Shown: one piece after another, positions 15,901-25,100 of the stretch
How positions within the stretch are numbered: the stretch's first letter is position 1
How the letters are laid out: each line of letters opens with the position of its first letter
Virus record (IMG/VR): IMGVR_UViG_3300001450_000030
Span: 1 to 28,904 of that record
From: a virus
Reading direction: 5' to 3' (one strand)
Length of the DNA: 28,904 nucleotides
Notes under the pieces: model-generated
Seen by the model: the letters and a program-made list of their open reading frames with translations, nothing else
Database searches by the model: none
Told to the model about the DNA's origin: nothing
Made by a program: the position numbers and the translations under genes

Positions 15901-16837
15901 AGCGGAGTACTTGGTCCCATTTGGTTTCAGGCCCTTCCAGAAGTTCACTGGATTCATGAGAGACCCCATTGAGCAGTACAAGTATGAAAATGTTTATGGC
16001 TCCCCGACTGGAGACTGGCAGGCTCCATGGAATGACTGGTTCAGACCAGCCTTCCTGACAGCTGGTTCATTGCTTCCAGGCGAGTTCACTCCTTCTTACA
16101 GGAAGAAGATTCACGATACAAACGAATACTTCGACAAGTTGGAGTTCTACAAGTACGCTTCGTTGGCTTTAGAAGCAGAGAAGATGGGAGGCAATGCAAA
16201 CGATCTGTATAGGCGCGCAGCTGAAACTCGATATGGAATCAATCCATATGGATCGACAATGGGTGTGTACTGGTCTCTGCCCATCGAGCAGAGAAAGTAC
16301 ATGCACTCATTCCTTGAGGCAGGAGAAAAAGAAAGGTCTCAGATTCTGAAGATCCTTCCAGAAGACCATAAGCATCTCTACAAGGCAATGTGGCAAAGGC
16401 TCGACTCTGGGGAAGACATGGAGCTGTTTGGTGGCAGTCGCTCTCGGGACGTTGACCCCAGATATATCCGACAGAGATTCTATGAGCTTCTTAACTACTT
16501 TGAAGAGAACCCCCTGCCTCCTCCAGACTTTATTGGCTGGGACCAAGGAGTCCAGATGGACGATATTCGAGTCCTCTTTATTAACGAAGAGGCCTCGAAT
16601 ATGCACAACTACAATGTGTGGGAGAAGCAGGTCCGATATGCAAGGGCAGAGCCCATGGCTGTCATGGCAGCACAGCAGCTTTCTGACATCACAGCAGGGG
16701 ATGCATACAGGGCTGCAAGTCGCACAGGAATGGATATCTCAGTTACACCAACAGGTGGAAGAACTGGTAGCGCAAACTTGGAGCTTGGTGACACAAGAGA
16801 AGATGGGATAACAAGTACCCTGCAACGCTTCTTGTAG
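12920..16837 (+). CDS. Giant tail protein in tape-measure position, with multiple hydrophobic segments
   Basis: A 1305-residue protein starting 7 bases after AAAGGTG. It has no recognisable enzyme motif. The N-terminus (residues 11-31, SLLAPALAAGVSSMGLMYAM) is hydrophobic. More small-residue-rich hydrophobic stretches lie at about 323-337 (MKLGAIGLGVSTL), 353-366, 373-400, 435-450 (GAFSAAAAVTLGASQF) and 596-620 (LGALGTLGVAAFMGQQLLTG). The second half is polar and aromatic, with a conspicuous SGRWWLFGS at 641-649 and helical runs such as EYFDKLEFYKYASLALEAEK. Following the two chaperone-like genes, this is where a tape measure is expected, and hydrophobic segments are common in tape measures that enter the host membrane. 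The rather globular second half is unusual for a pure tape measure, so an injected cargo protein is equally possible. Confidence 0.6.
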   Translation: MDSSDPSNDRSLLAPALAAGVSSMGLMYAMSTRGDGTRFLDDIADMATYLGDSSPLGLMHTFRIREFASPFTSSAYQMRQINKQSVPGVSASMVDDTLSVMYDSSFFQNKESISYLSDVTGLSTEELKEKGIHSTSSAQEFDILFKREKNGIGSLHAVPKQGVDKKSALLSSNVNLMEYSDTSSELLDIGKSTPVNPAAKGYMQATDQYRHEGDHKVGRIFKRKIKGHAEELGDKAVHAYAPYLPVSSIRGDVDDAAGLMRRTGLIRGVAAASVERFNRLVDQTVGLIPSPKLQEMVRAAGVDRVKEGPALRQYFMGYGKKAMKLGAIGLGVSTLSDFRDDFGGLGNIPISGIVSAGLGMAFKKFNFSNKTSFGVAAASFFGQVLTPGMSNGLISGFAGAYSSLDTLRGNTLNPFNYYRRTMEGLLPGVSTVEMGAFSAAAAVTLGASQFRGKTLLQHGLEKVGFAADDYVRPLRSIVEEKFNEKAQGKFKFGMRHLFTDGEDLSYDRVRDYVRTRNDAMRSARIQREAEYQDLPAAKKYEKRLDQIASEYHQSDSPFRRVELEARGLFEDVRASIMGLDPKQHVAHDEFKLRGRLGALGTLGVAAFMGQQLLTGGLLGSMESSEELRDIYSGDQLVEVKSGRWWLFGSREFGGDEANVKLRHSRIAQIMNGTDDAWEWGNRQDSLAITKFFLKNFTYQQEEELMYRDPSLASASAFENIPIVGGLLAATIGRVVKPEKYIRENEWNDPDFPSYSALGDPISANSFGTRAANMYQQFTDMIGMWGWAANTVSKATIGDQNFESRRPHLDTIGYRTSMTASFWDSEIGDPGTTEAVRRVLMRRSSEYETFNPLPNDQPSWMPMKLRMGSPTAKAGGLARSLLPGPSMENIYPELAGVHPEDYPMIHRMRVLSALAPETREFRETQKAVYEMAKNGAYKEEELKQIEQMSQDAGRTLRGYVNEKVNPRAIEVPLMSSLTQAAWQTGWAAARSAAAPAEYLVPFGFRPFQKFTGFMRDPIEQYKYENVYGSPTGDWQAPWNDWFRPAFLTAGSLLPGEFTPSYRKKIHDTNEYFDKLEFYKYASLALEAEKMGGNANDLYRRAAETRYGINPYGSTMGVYWSLPIEQRKYMHSFLEAGEKERSQILKILPEDHKHLYKAMWQRLDSGEDMELFGGSRSRDVDPRYIRQRFYELLNYFEENPLPPPDFIGWDQGVQMDDIRVLFINEEASNMHNYNVWEKQVRYARAEPMAVMAAQQLSDITAGDAYRAASRTGMDISVTPTGGRTGSANLELGDTREDGITSTLQRFL

Positions 16838-16849
16838 TCTTTCTAGCAC

Positions 16850-16866
16850 ACTTGGTGTAAGATGAT
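16850..16866 (+). promoter_or_regulatory. Candidate promoter element before the putative polymerase gene
   Basis: The 71-base gap between the two giant genes is AT-richer than its surroundings and reads CTTGGTGTAAGATGATTTG. GGTGTAAGATG resembles GGGTATAAGATG found after the capsid terminator. No terminator hairpin is visible in this gap; ACACTTGGTGT could form only a 4-bp stem. It may be a promoter or simply a leader. Confidence 0.25.
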
Positions 16867-16908
16867 TTGTAAAACGATTCTAGACACAACAGAGGCTTCG
16901 TAAACACT

Positions 16909-19900
16909 ATGGCACAGCCCCCCGATAATGATTCTGTTTTCAAAGATGTATTTGGCTTGTCAGTGGCAGCATCGCCGCTGCTGATTGGTGGCCTGTATGG
17001 CTACGGACAAGTGGTGTCCAACAGGTCGTCAGCCAATGCGCTTGATGCTGCTGTTGCTGTCGCTTCTGGCGAGTCCCCCAATGTGGCCCTGTCTGCCCAG
17101 AGCGGAAGGCTTGGAAGACTGGGCAGAGATGTTGGATCGGATGTAAGGAGGCAGGCCGAAGCAGTTGCGGAAAGACAAGTAAAAAGAAATGACCAACTCA
17201 TAACCGAGCTAACTGACGCTATCACAAGCGAAGAAAAACTATCACAGATGCTAGACCAGCAGGGTGCTGTGTTCCAGGCATTGTCTTCTACGATTGAGGA
17301 CCCCAACTCTGGCATGTCTGACGTCGTCAAGAAGCAAATGGGTTCCATTCTCGAAGACGCAATGAGATTGGAAAGCAATCCTGATGAGGTCAAAAAGGTT
17401 CTTGCTGGTGCTATCAGAACCATCATGGAAGGGGGAGAAAACAGAGATGGCCAAATTGCTTTCTCTCGACACCTGAAAGAGTATAGGAAGATAGGAAAGC
17501 ATCTTAGCGTTCCCAAAACTGGAAGAAGCTTATCAGGTGCGTTCCCCCCTCCATCTCCCGCTCTTGCTTCAAGCGCACGAGGGAGGGATCTTAGATCGGG
17601 CCTCAGCAAGGCGGGAGTGTCGAGGCTTGAGGCTATTCAGAAAGCAGTTCAAGGACAAGGCACTGTTGGCCTTGTCAGAAAGGGTGGTGTTACTACAGCA
17701 CAGATTAGAAGCAACAGGGGCGGTGGCTCTTTCGGCTCTGGTGCTTTTGTCACGAATGTTTCCTTGACAGACATCGAGTTTGGAAAACACAGGGTTTATA
17801 TGGGTGAGCAGCTGCAGACCCCCTATGTCGCCCCAAAGGGAATGATTAGCGAGAAGGATGCTTCTCAGGCTGTGGCAATGATGAGAAGAGGAAACACACA
17901 AGGAGCTCAAGCTTTTGTCGCAAGCTCAAGAGTAAACTTTGCAGATTTTCAAACAAGAAGATTTCTTACTGAGCTGGAAGAAGCTGGAAGCTTATTTGGA
18001 TTGGGGCGAAGAAAGAATGCTTTCAATGCGTCACTAACAGAAGTTATGCTTGTCGGTGACAGAAGCAGAGACAGTGTTACGAACACACAAGGAGCACCAG
18101 GAATTACCCAATTCGAAAGAGAGAAGATGAGCCATCTTAAGGTATTTGGATTGGAGAACATTCAAGACAAAGAAGCACAGATGGCCCTGATCAAGGGCAT
18201 GAGTGTCATGCCTGGGTATGATCCAGGTGTTAGCCCAGATGCAATCCAGACAACAATTAAAGACCCCATTCTTGCAGGAGGCAAGAGAGTGTACACCAGC
18301 GTAATGTATGCCCAGGGCGGAACTCTTGATCAAATGATGTCTGGGAGGGTAGGAGGGCATACAAGAAAAAGCCTGCCTATTACTGCTCGCGAAAGGCAGT
18401 TCTTTGGTAGAAGCCAGTTCTTTACTGTTAAGAAGAAAGACGGACGCATGGGAAAAAGCGGAAGAGGCGCTGGGTTCAGGTCTGGTGAAGGAAGGATTAA
18501 CAAAGCTGTCATTATGGACGTAAGACCAAAAGAGGTAATAGGAAGCCTTGCTAGTGTGACATCTGAAACAGGTGGAACTGTTTTTACAACCAGAAAGTTT
18601 ACCAGCACAAAGCTGTCAACCATACCAGTGCTAGACCCCAATGTCCACAAGAGTGCTATTAGTCCAATCTTGCAAAGGGTTTTAGATGAGGGCATGGGCG
18701 GTGAGACTGTTACGTTCACCCCAGCAGAGCTAGCAGAGCATGGAAGAGTTCTTGGTATGAGCAAGTCTGGTGTCAGACGCCTTACCCAAGAGGCGTCTGC
18801 TGCAAGTGGAGATGTGAGGATCAAGATTGCTGGATACTCAAGTGCATATGGACAGCATCTGATCAACCTTGCTATCGAGACAGACCAAACAGCTGGCACA
18901 GGAGTTAAGCTGTTCGGGCCTTTGGCCAAGGGTATCACTGACGAGATTGGCGAAGCCGAGGCAATAAAGCTGGTAGGGGGAGGCGGTGACCTAGCCAGCC
19001 TTGTCAGGGAAGGAGCATTGGTCACGGAAGGTTCAATGCTGAAGAAAAGCGCCGCCTTTATGGAACACCAGTTTCTTACAGGTGCTGCATACTTCTCAGT
19101 CTCAGAAGATCCAGATAGGTCAGTAGGCCGGATTCACAGTGTCTTTGGTGAAGCCAAGAATGTTATTAGCGATATTCTTAAAACAGAAAAAGGAATGACA
19201 GAAACAGAAGCTTTGTTCAGGTTTTCTCTTCGGAAGATGAGGGATGCTGGGGTCACCCCCCAAAGAGTTGGTCTTGTAGCTGGTGGCATGATGGCGCATG
19301 GTGAAAAGCTTTTGAGCGCCAACATGACTGTCAACCAGATTATTGAAAAGGAGTTTGGAAAAGACAAAGCAATGAAAATTATCGAAGAAGCAAAAAAAGG
19401 CTTTACTTTTGGTATTAGCGGTTTTGCAAAGGGAGAGGGCGCTGAGACTTTCGTCAACGCCCGAGGTTCAGTAGAGCGCAGAACCTTTGAGCAACTGCAG
19501 CACCAGCTAAGACTTAACCCAGATATGAGTGAAGACCAGATCTCAAAGATTCTGTCTGGAATCTACAGAAGAAAGGTTGGCGCTGCCGAGCACTTGGTTC
19601 TTGCTGAGTCAATGACTGCAATGGTCGGTTCCATGAAAGGCAAGGATTTTATAACTGAAGAAGCTGCAGAGAAGATGCAAAGGATTGGACTGGCAGAGTT
19701 GATCTCTAACAGAATGGCGAAGGGTGAGAAATTGGTTGACGTCTTAAAGGAGTCAGACAGTGGAACCATTCTGGATCTGTCTGATGTTGATGAGATGGTT
19801 CAGGGGGGCCGGAAAGCCGAAGAGTTCAAGTCTCTGGCAGCGGAGCTCAGAAAGAAGTTTGGTGGAACTGGAGAGATCTTTCTTCCAGGTGCAGATGCTT

Positions 19901-22164
19901 TTAAAGCAGTCAGAGAGGTCTCTATAAAGACAGACAAGGGTGCACGGATTGTTGATGCACCATTCAACAGAATGGTCAATGAGCTTGGCGCTAGCATGTT
20001 TGAGAGTGCCGGAACAGGTAGCAGTATCATGCCAGCACTTGACAAGTACGAATCAGAAGCCATTGACATGTACTCCAATGTCAGATCAAGAGTTCTGAGT
20101 GGCAAGATCAAGGGATCAGGCACTCATACGGCTGTAATGATCGACCCCTATTCTGGGGTCGGACTGACAGACAATCAGCAAAAGAGTGCCATGAAGGCTA
20201 TGAGGGCCTCAGGTGGGATGGGAATCTTTATGGACTCCAATGCCTTCCTGTCTCAGATGGCAAACTTCAGCAACTCTGATGGAGCCCTTAGTGACATAGA
20301 GCCTCATGGAAATGTTAACAAGTTTGTTGATAGAAAAATAAGCAAGTTCGGAAAGGTAATAAACCGATCTGACGATGTCACTCCTGAAGGCAGGATGATG
20401 AGAAGGTTCTTCACAGGCCTGGAAACAGAAAATGCTCAAGCCACTGTAGGGTTAGCTACAAGACACCCTATTCTTGCTCAGGGTAATGTGCAGATGACTA
20501 GTATCTTTAGGAGTGTCAAAGAAGTTGGAGGCTCGACAGAAGATATTGCCTTTAACATGTTTAAGCAAACAAAAAGCGGCAAAAGAGCAATTGCAAGGCT
20601 CAAAAGAAGAACAGGTTCCACAGTCAACAGCTTTGGAGCCATTGCCAATCTCATGGGCGAAGGTGGTAATCACAGAAAGGCTGTAGATGCTTTCTTTACT
20701 TCAATGCACAGAAACCTTGGAGAATGGTTTAGTAATGAAGGTGGAGGAGTTGTCTACCAGCCTGTAAGAGAGTTGGACGTGCATGCTAATGGTCAAAGGA
20801 ACAAGTATAGGATCGACTTTGGTGTTGCTGCCCAAGCCTTTGGTGATTTCGATGGTGATGCTTGGTCTGTTGTTCTCTTTTCAGAAGACGTACTCAAGTC
20901 AAAGAACGCTGGTGGCAAATCTGCAATGAACGTGCTTAAGGATTCTAGAGACCCAACCAGCCAGTACATGAAGAGACTGAACAGATACCAGACTACATTT
21001 GCAGTGTTTGGTGCAGAGGCAAAAGATGCACTCGAAATGATGGGAGGCAAATATGGCAAGACAGAAGATCTGGACAAGAGGATTGTTCAAGACCTGATGA
21101 AAGAGCATGCAGCTAAAACAGAAGTTGGAATGGTTGATGTAAACCTTTCCAAGATCAGAAGATCAATTCTCAATATGTCTGACCTGAGTACTGATGCTGC
21201 AACAGAAGCACTTGCTCTTTTGCAGGTGACTCAAGAGCATGCGGTAATTAAGGGAAAGAAGCTTCCAGTGTTCCTGCCTTTTGCAGCAGAAATGGTGGAA
21301 GCGTCGAGGGAACTGTTTGCAGGGAACGACAAGATGTTTAGAAGCTTTATGGAGAAAAGGATTTTTGGAGGCAGCGCATTTGACGATGGTGGGGTTGTTA
21401 AGATTACTGGAGCTGGCGATGATCCAGCTGAGGCGATCTCAAAGAATCTTAACAAAAAGCTTACCGATGGAACTGTGGATCAGCACACAGTCGATCTCAG
21501 GAGAGCCATAGACACTGTTGTCGCTGCAGTCACCCAGAGCAGACTCGACCCTCAAATCGAGGCTGCTTCTGCAGGCACTCTTGCAGCCATGCTGAAGAGA
21601 GACATAGATGACCCAGCCCTAAAAGAGCTAATGCTTGCAGAGAATGATGCAATTGGTGGAATGCTAGGAGGGGCTTCCAAGGGCTCAAGGATTTCTGTTG
21701 CAGACGCTCTAAACCTATCGTCAGATCAGTTGGCAAGAAGTGCCAAGCTCAACATGAAGGCGATGCTTGTTCCGACTGCAATAGGTTTGGTTGGCACACT
21801 CCTTGTTGGTGGAGTGATGAGCAGAGTCGGCTCGGCCCCCGGAGGAGGGGCCTCTGCCGAAGACTTGGCTCTAAGAGAGCAGCAAGCTGGTGGCTCTATG
21901 TTCAACCCACGTCCGAATCCAGAGCAGGCTCAGAAGTATGACAAGTCTCAAAGTGGTGGAGTTAGCAACAACCCACACCACATGAAGAGAGTTAAGACTA
22001 GGCAGAATTTCAATGTCAATGGTAAGCTGGGTGACAGTAGCCAGATAGGCCCTACAGCTGCAGCAATGTCTAGCATGCCAAACATGTCCGGTGGCATTAG
22101 GGTGTATGATGACAGACAGCCCATTACAGGCTCGTATGTAGAAAGAATGCTTGGTCTTGACTGA
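16909..22164 (+). CDS. Giant tail protein with RNA polymerase-like DFDGD domain (putative virion RNA polymerase)
   Basis: A 1751-residue protein. The ATG has only a weak, distant GAGG upstream, but no better start is in frame. Residues 15-36 are hydrophobic, ~65-170 are helical/coiled-coil-like, and 1618-1638 (AMLVPTAIGLVGTLLVGG) look membrane-active. Residues 1305-1322 contain AAQAFGDFDGDAWSVV. D1313, D1315 and D1317 match the metal-binding aspartates of the beta-prime catalytic loop (AAFNADFDGD in bacterial RNA polymerase; DLDGD in RDR/QDE-1). Upstream, TRHPILAQGNVQ (R1185, P1187) resembles R-x-P of beta-prime and NPCLHPGDVR of RDRs. Downstream, EVGMVDVN (1405-1412) and LQVTQEHAVIKGK (to 1450) parallel LG-I-NAH and LA-L-S-AVD--KTG of RDRs. 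GKIKG and KSAMK (1065-1096) may be the first barrel's lysines. I infer a single-chain two-barrel RNA polymerase fused into a tail protein; activity is unproven. Confidence 0.65.
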   Translation: MAQPPDNDSVFKDVFGLSVAASPLLIGGLYGYGQVVSNRSSANALDAAVAVASGESPNVALSAQSGRLGRLGRDVGSDVRRQAEAVAERQVKRNDQLITELTDAITSEEKLSQMLDQQGAVFQALSSTIEDPNSGMSDVVKKQMGSILEDAMRLESNPDEVKKVLAGAIRTIMEGGENRDGQIAFSRHLKEYRKIGKHLSVPKTGRSLSGAFPPPSPALASSARGRDLRSGLSKAGVSRLEAIQKAVQGQGTVGLVRKGGVTTAQIRSNRGGGSFGSGAFVTNVSLTDIEFGKHRVYMGEQLQTPYVAPKGMISEKDASQAVAMMRRGNTQGAQAFVASSRVNFADFQTRRFLTELEEAGSLFGLGRRKNAFNASLTEVMLVGDRSRDSVTNTQGAPGITQFEREKMSHLKVFGLENIQDKEAQMALIKGMSVMPGYDPGVSPDAIQTTIKDPILAGGKRVYTSVMYAQGGTLDQMMSGRVGGHTRKSLPITARERQFFGRSQFFTVKKKDGRMGKSGRGAGFRSGEGRINKAVIMDVRPKEVIGSLASVTSETGGTVFTTRKFTSTKLSTIPVLDPNVHKSAISPILQRVLDEGMGGETVTFTPAELAEHGRVLGMSKSGVRRLTQEASAASGDVRIKIAGYSSAYGQHLINLAIETDQTAGTGVKLFGPLAKGITDEIGEAEAIKLVGGGGDLASLVREGALVTEGSMLKKSAAFMEHQFLTGAAYFSVSEDPDRSVGRIHSVFGEAKNVISDILKTEKGMTETEALFRFSLRKMRDAGVTPQRVGLVAGGMMAHGEKLLSANMTVNQIIEKEFGKDKAMKIIEEAKKGFTFGISGFAKGEGAETFVNARGSVERRTFEQLQHQLRLNPDMSEDQISKILSGIYRRKVGAAEHLVLAESMTAMVGSMKGKDFITEEAAEKMQRIGLAELISNRMAKGEKLVDVLKESDSGTILDLSDVDEMVQGGRKAEEFKSLAAELRKKFGGTGEIFLPGADAFKAVREVSIKTDKGARIVDAPFNRMVNELGASMFESAGTGSSIMPALDKYESEAIDMYSNVRSRVLSGKIKGSGTHTAVMIDPYSGVGLTDNQQKSAMKAMRASGGMGIFMDSNAFLSQMANFSNSDGALSDIEPHGNVNKFVDRKISKFGKVINRSDDVTPEGRMMRRFFTGLETENAQATVGLATRHPILAQGNVQMTSIFRSVKEVGGSTEDIAFNMFKQTKSGKRAIARLKRRTGSTVNSFGAIANLMGEGGNHRKAVDAFFTSMHRNLGEWFSNEGGGVVYQPVRELDVHANGQRNKYRIDFGVAAQAFGDFDGDAWSVVLFSEDVLKSKNAGGKSAMNVLKDSRDPTSQYMKRLNRYQTTFAVFGAEAKDALEMMGGKYGKTEDLDKRIVQDLMKEHAAKTEVGMVDVNLSKIRRSILNMSDLSTDAATEALALLQVTQEHAVIKGKKLPVFLPFAAEMVEASRELFAGNDKMFRSFMEKRIFGGSAFDDGGVVKITGAGDDPAEAISKNLNKKLTDGTVDQHTVDLRRAIDTVVAAVTQSRLDPQIEAASAGTLAAMLKRDIDDPALKELMLAENDAIGGMLGGASKGSRISVADALNLSSDQLARSAKLNMKAMLVPTAIGLVGTLLVGGVMSRVGSAPGGGASAEDLALREQQAGGSMFNPRPNPEQAQKYDKSQSGGVSNNPHHMKRVKTRQNFNVNGKLGDSSQIGPTAAAMSSMPNMSGGIRVYDDRQPITGSYVERMLGLD

Positions 22165-22172
22165 GGTAGATA

Positions 22173-25100
22173 ATGCCAAACAACTATACTGACAGTGAAA
22201 AAGTATTCGTTATCAATGACGTAAGTCTAAAGATTGCACCAACAATGATCCAGCTCAACGAGCAAGATCTAACATACTCTTGGAAAACACTAAGAACAAA
22301 GTCGACAACGAAGATGGCATCTGGTCACACCAAGAAGGTGATCCACGTCCAGATCCCTTTTAAGAGCGAAATGATGCTTGATCTCCACAGGCTACTCGTG
22401 GAGTTCAGGCACTCTCCTTTTATGTTCATCGAGAACAGATACCTCAGAGAGGTTTTGTGTCCAGAATGGGGACCGAACAATAATCAGAAAATGGCCTTTA
22501 CACTGCGTAATGCAAATGTGCAACCAGCTGCAGGCCTTACTGATGTATGGATTCTCGACCTTCAGCTGTCTTGGTTTAACTACTTTCCATACACAAACAA
22601 CTGGCTCTACAGAGAAGACTGGTGTACCAATTGGCAGTTCTCTCAGAAAGAGGGAGAAGTCGGTCCAGGTTACAAGTACTCCATTGGTTGGACATACGAC
22701 GAGAACGGAAAGAAAGTAAACAGGCCCAGTTTGATTGACTACAACATAAATGCTGGCACCCAGAATGGAGTCCTGCCCTGGTCTGCTGTCCAGAAGGATT
22801 ATGAAAGCCTAGACAAGAAGACCATCATCGACATGGAAAGGATGCATCAGGGAGAAGTCTTTGACCTTCTACCCTTGCCCTCAAACATGTCTCCTGCAAA
22901 GTTTGTAAACAAGCCGTCTGACTCCAGAATCTATGTTCGTTATATCAACCTTCTTCAAAGAGATGCTTTGAAAAGGAACTTCAACATTGATTGCGAAGCA
23001 GATATTGTTGCACAAGATGGGTTCGACTACTTCTTTGCAGCAGCAAAAACTGCAGAAGGAAAGCTTACTACGCTCTCCCTCCATGAAGGAGGAGAGCTGC
23101 CCTGGTACGCTGGTCTGAAGAGCTCTTGGATATCTAAGATGCTTTATGAATCAGATGGGAATCTTTACAGCGAAGGGGTTGGTGGTGCTGACCAGCTTTC
23201 TTTTGCAGCATCCAAGGGAATCGAAGATAGAGACTTTGTCAGATCTATTAGAACAAGAAAGCCTGAAGTCGCCTCTGGAGTGAGGTTCTCATTCGAGAAG
23301 TATGCAAGTGTTCGCTACCCAGACAGCTGGGTTGAGAACCAGTATGTTCAAAGAAAGTCAGTACTCAGCAAGATTGAACTTGGTGCAATGAAGGACATGC
23401 TTCACGATAGATACTCAAAACATGATTCGAAAGTGGAGAATGCAGCTCTCATTGCTCAAATGCTCAATGAAAAAGGGGCAAGCGGAATGATGATTATTGC
23501 TGCGATTGTTAACTCTGTTGCAGAATCTGGTCTGGATCATGAAGCTGTCAATCAGAGCCCCCATCCAGATGGCGACCCTAATAGGTCTTCAGAGGGCCGA
23601 AGAAAATCTAATCACAATGCATACAACGTTGGGTATCCAAACGATCCAAGACCAGACAAGCCAAACTGGGCTGTCTCTGCTGGTCTTTTTCAGATTAATG
23701 ACTCTTCAGCAGCATGGGGCAACAAGGCTGGTACTGTAAAGCAAAGATGGGATCCTGTATTTAGCATTAACACGATTCAGTTAGACGAGGGCTGGCCACT
23801 ATTTGAGGCTGTAGCGAACGCAACAGGCGACTACAAGATTGCTGTAGCCGCATTTTGTCAGTTCGTAGAAAGACCACAGCACACAAATGATGCAAGCATT
23901 TATAAAGATTTGGAAGATTTAAGTACAAATACTCAGCAGAATAAAATAAACTTTCTGCTGATGAAGATCAACAAAAACGATCTTAACCTAACAGAGTTTG
24001 GCAAGCATGCCCAGACTAGAGCAAGAGGTGCGAAGGGAGTCTTTCCTGACATTGAGTCATATATTGATGGAAAATACAACAACAAGCCCAGCAATTCGAC
24101 ATCGCCTTCAACTCTTTCGAATAAAGGCACTGCGTCGACTGATGCAACAGAAGAGGAGCAAGAGGCAGCAAGGCTTGTAACGGAGAAAAAGCAGAAGAAA
24201 GTCCAAGAGCAAATGGCAGATTTTATGTCACAGATGCATGTTGACGGCTGGAGATACTACACAGAAAACTCCTATGTCACCAATGTTTGGTACAAGTACG
24301 AAGACATTTCTCTCACCCTTTCAAATAGCGAGTATTCGAATGGAGAGGTTGGGCAGTTGTTCAACCAACACAGTGCTGTTGTCACACATGTGTCAGCTGG
24401 ACTCAGACATGTTGTTGCTGACATTCCCATCATCGGGCAGAACACACCGACCCACCAGTTTCTGGGGTCGGTGCAGCCGTACTACGAGATGGAAATCACC
24501 TACAAGGATGGAGACTCTCCCTTGGGCGTGGGAGACAGGGAGGGCCTGCCCTTGGAGGCCAGAGAGATTAACAGTATGAAGAACATCTTGCAGAACAGCG
24601 CAAGGAACTTCAGACAGATTCCAGACTCTTGGTGCGCATCGGTAGACTGTTTCATAACTAGACTTTTTGGAAGCTATGAGTACGACGACCTATCTTTGCT
24701 AGAGTCAAAGTCCAATGCAGGTGGTGGTGTCAACCTCTTGGACTGGGAGATGACCAAGAGGATGGCATTCACAGGAAGTGCTCATGCGACTCTGCCTGGA
24801 CACCCTGGTGTGTCTACTGTCAAGCTGACGATGGAAGAGACCTCGCCCTACATCGAGGGCGAGACCCTGACGCCTACATCAGTTGCTGCAGATGGGCTTG
24901 ATGCGGCCAGATCAGAGGTCCTCAATGCAGTTTACAACTGGGGGCTAGACAAGTACGATCCGACTTTGACATCGCTCTATCTTGCTCAGCATGCAGGGTC
25001 CACCGATGATGAGCTGCTTGATCTTGGTTCGATGACCAACACTACGAGACCAGATGAGGAGAACTTTGGCAAGTTCGTACTGGATGACATCTTGTACCAT

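Noticed and set aside
16838-16908. Terminator in the gap between the first two giant genes
   Set aside because: Only a 4-bp hairpin (ACAC-TTG-GTGT) without a T run is possible.
22378-24579. Small + strand open frames (22378-22719, 23497-23739, 24238-24579)
   Set aside because: They are alternate frames of the large open gene that begins at 22173 and continues past the window.
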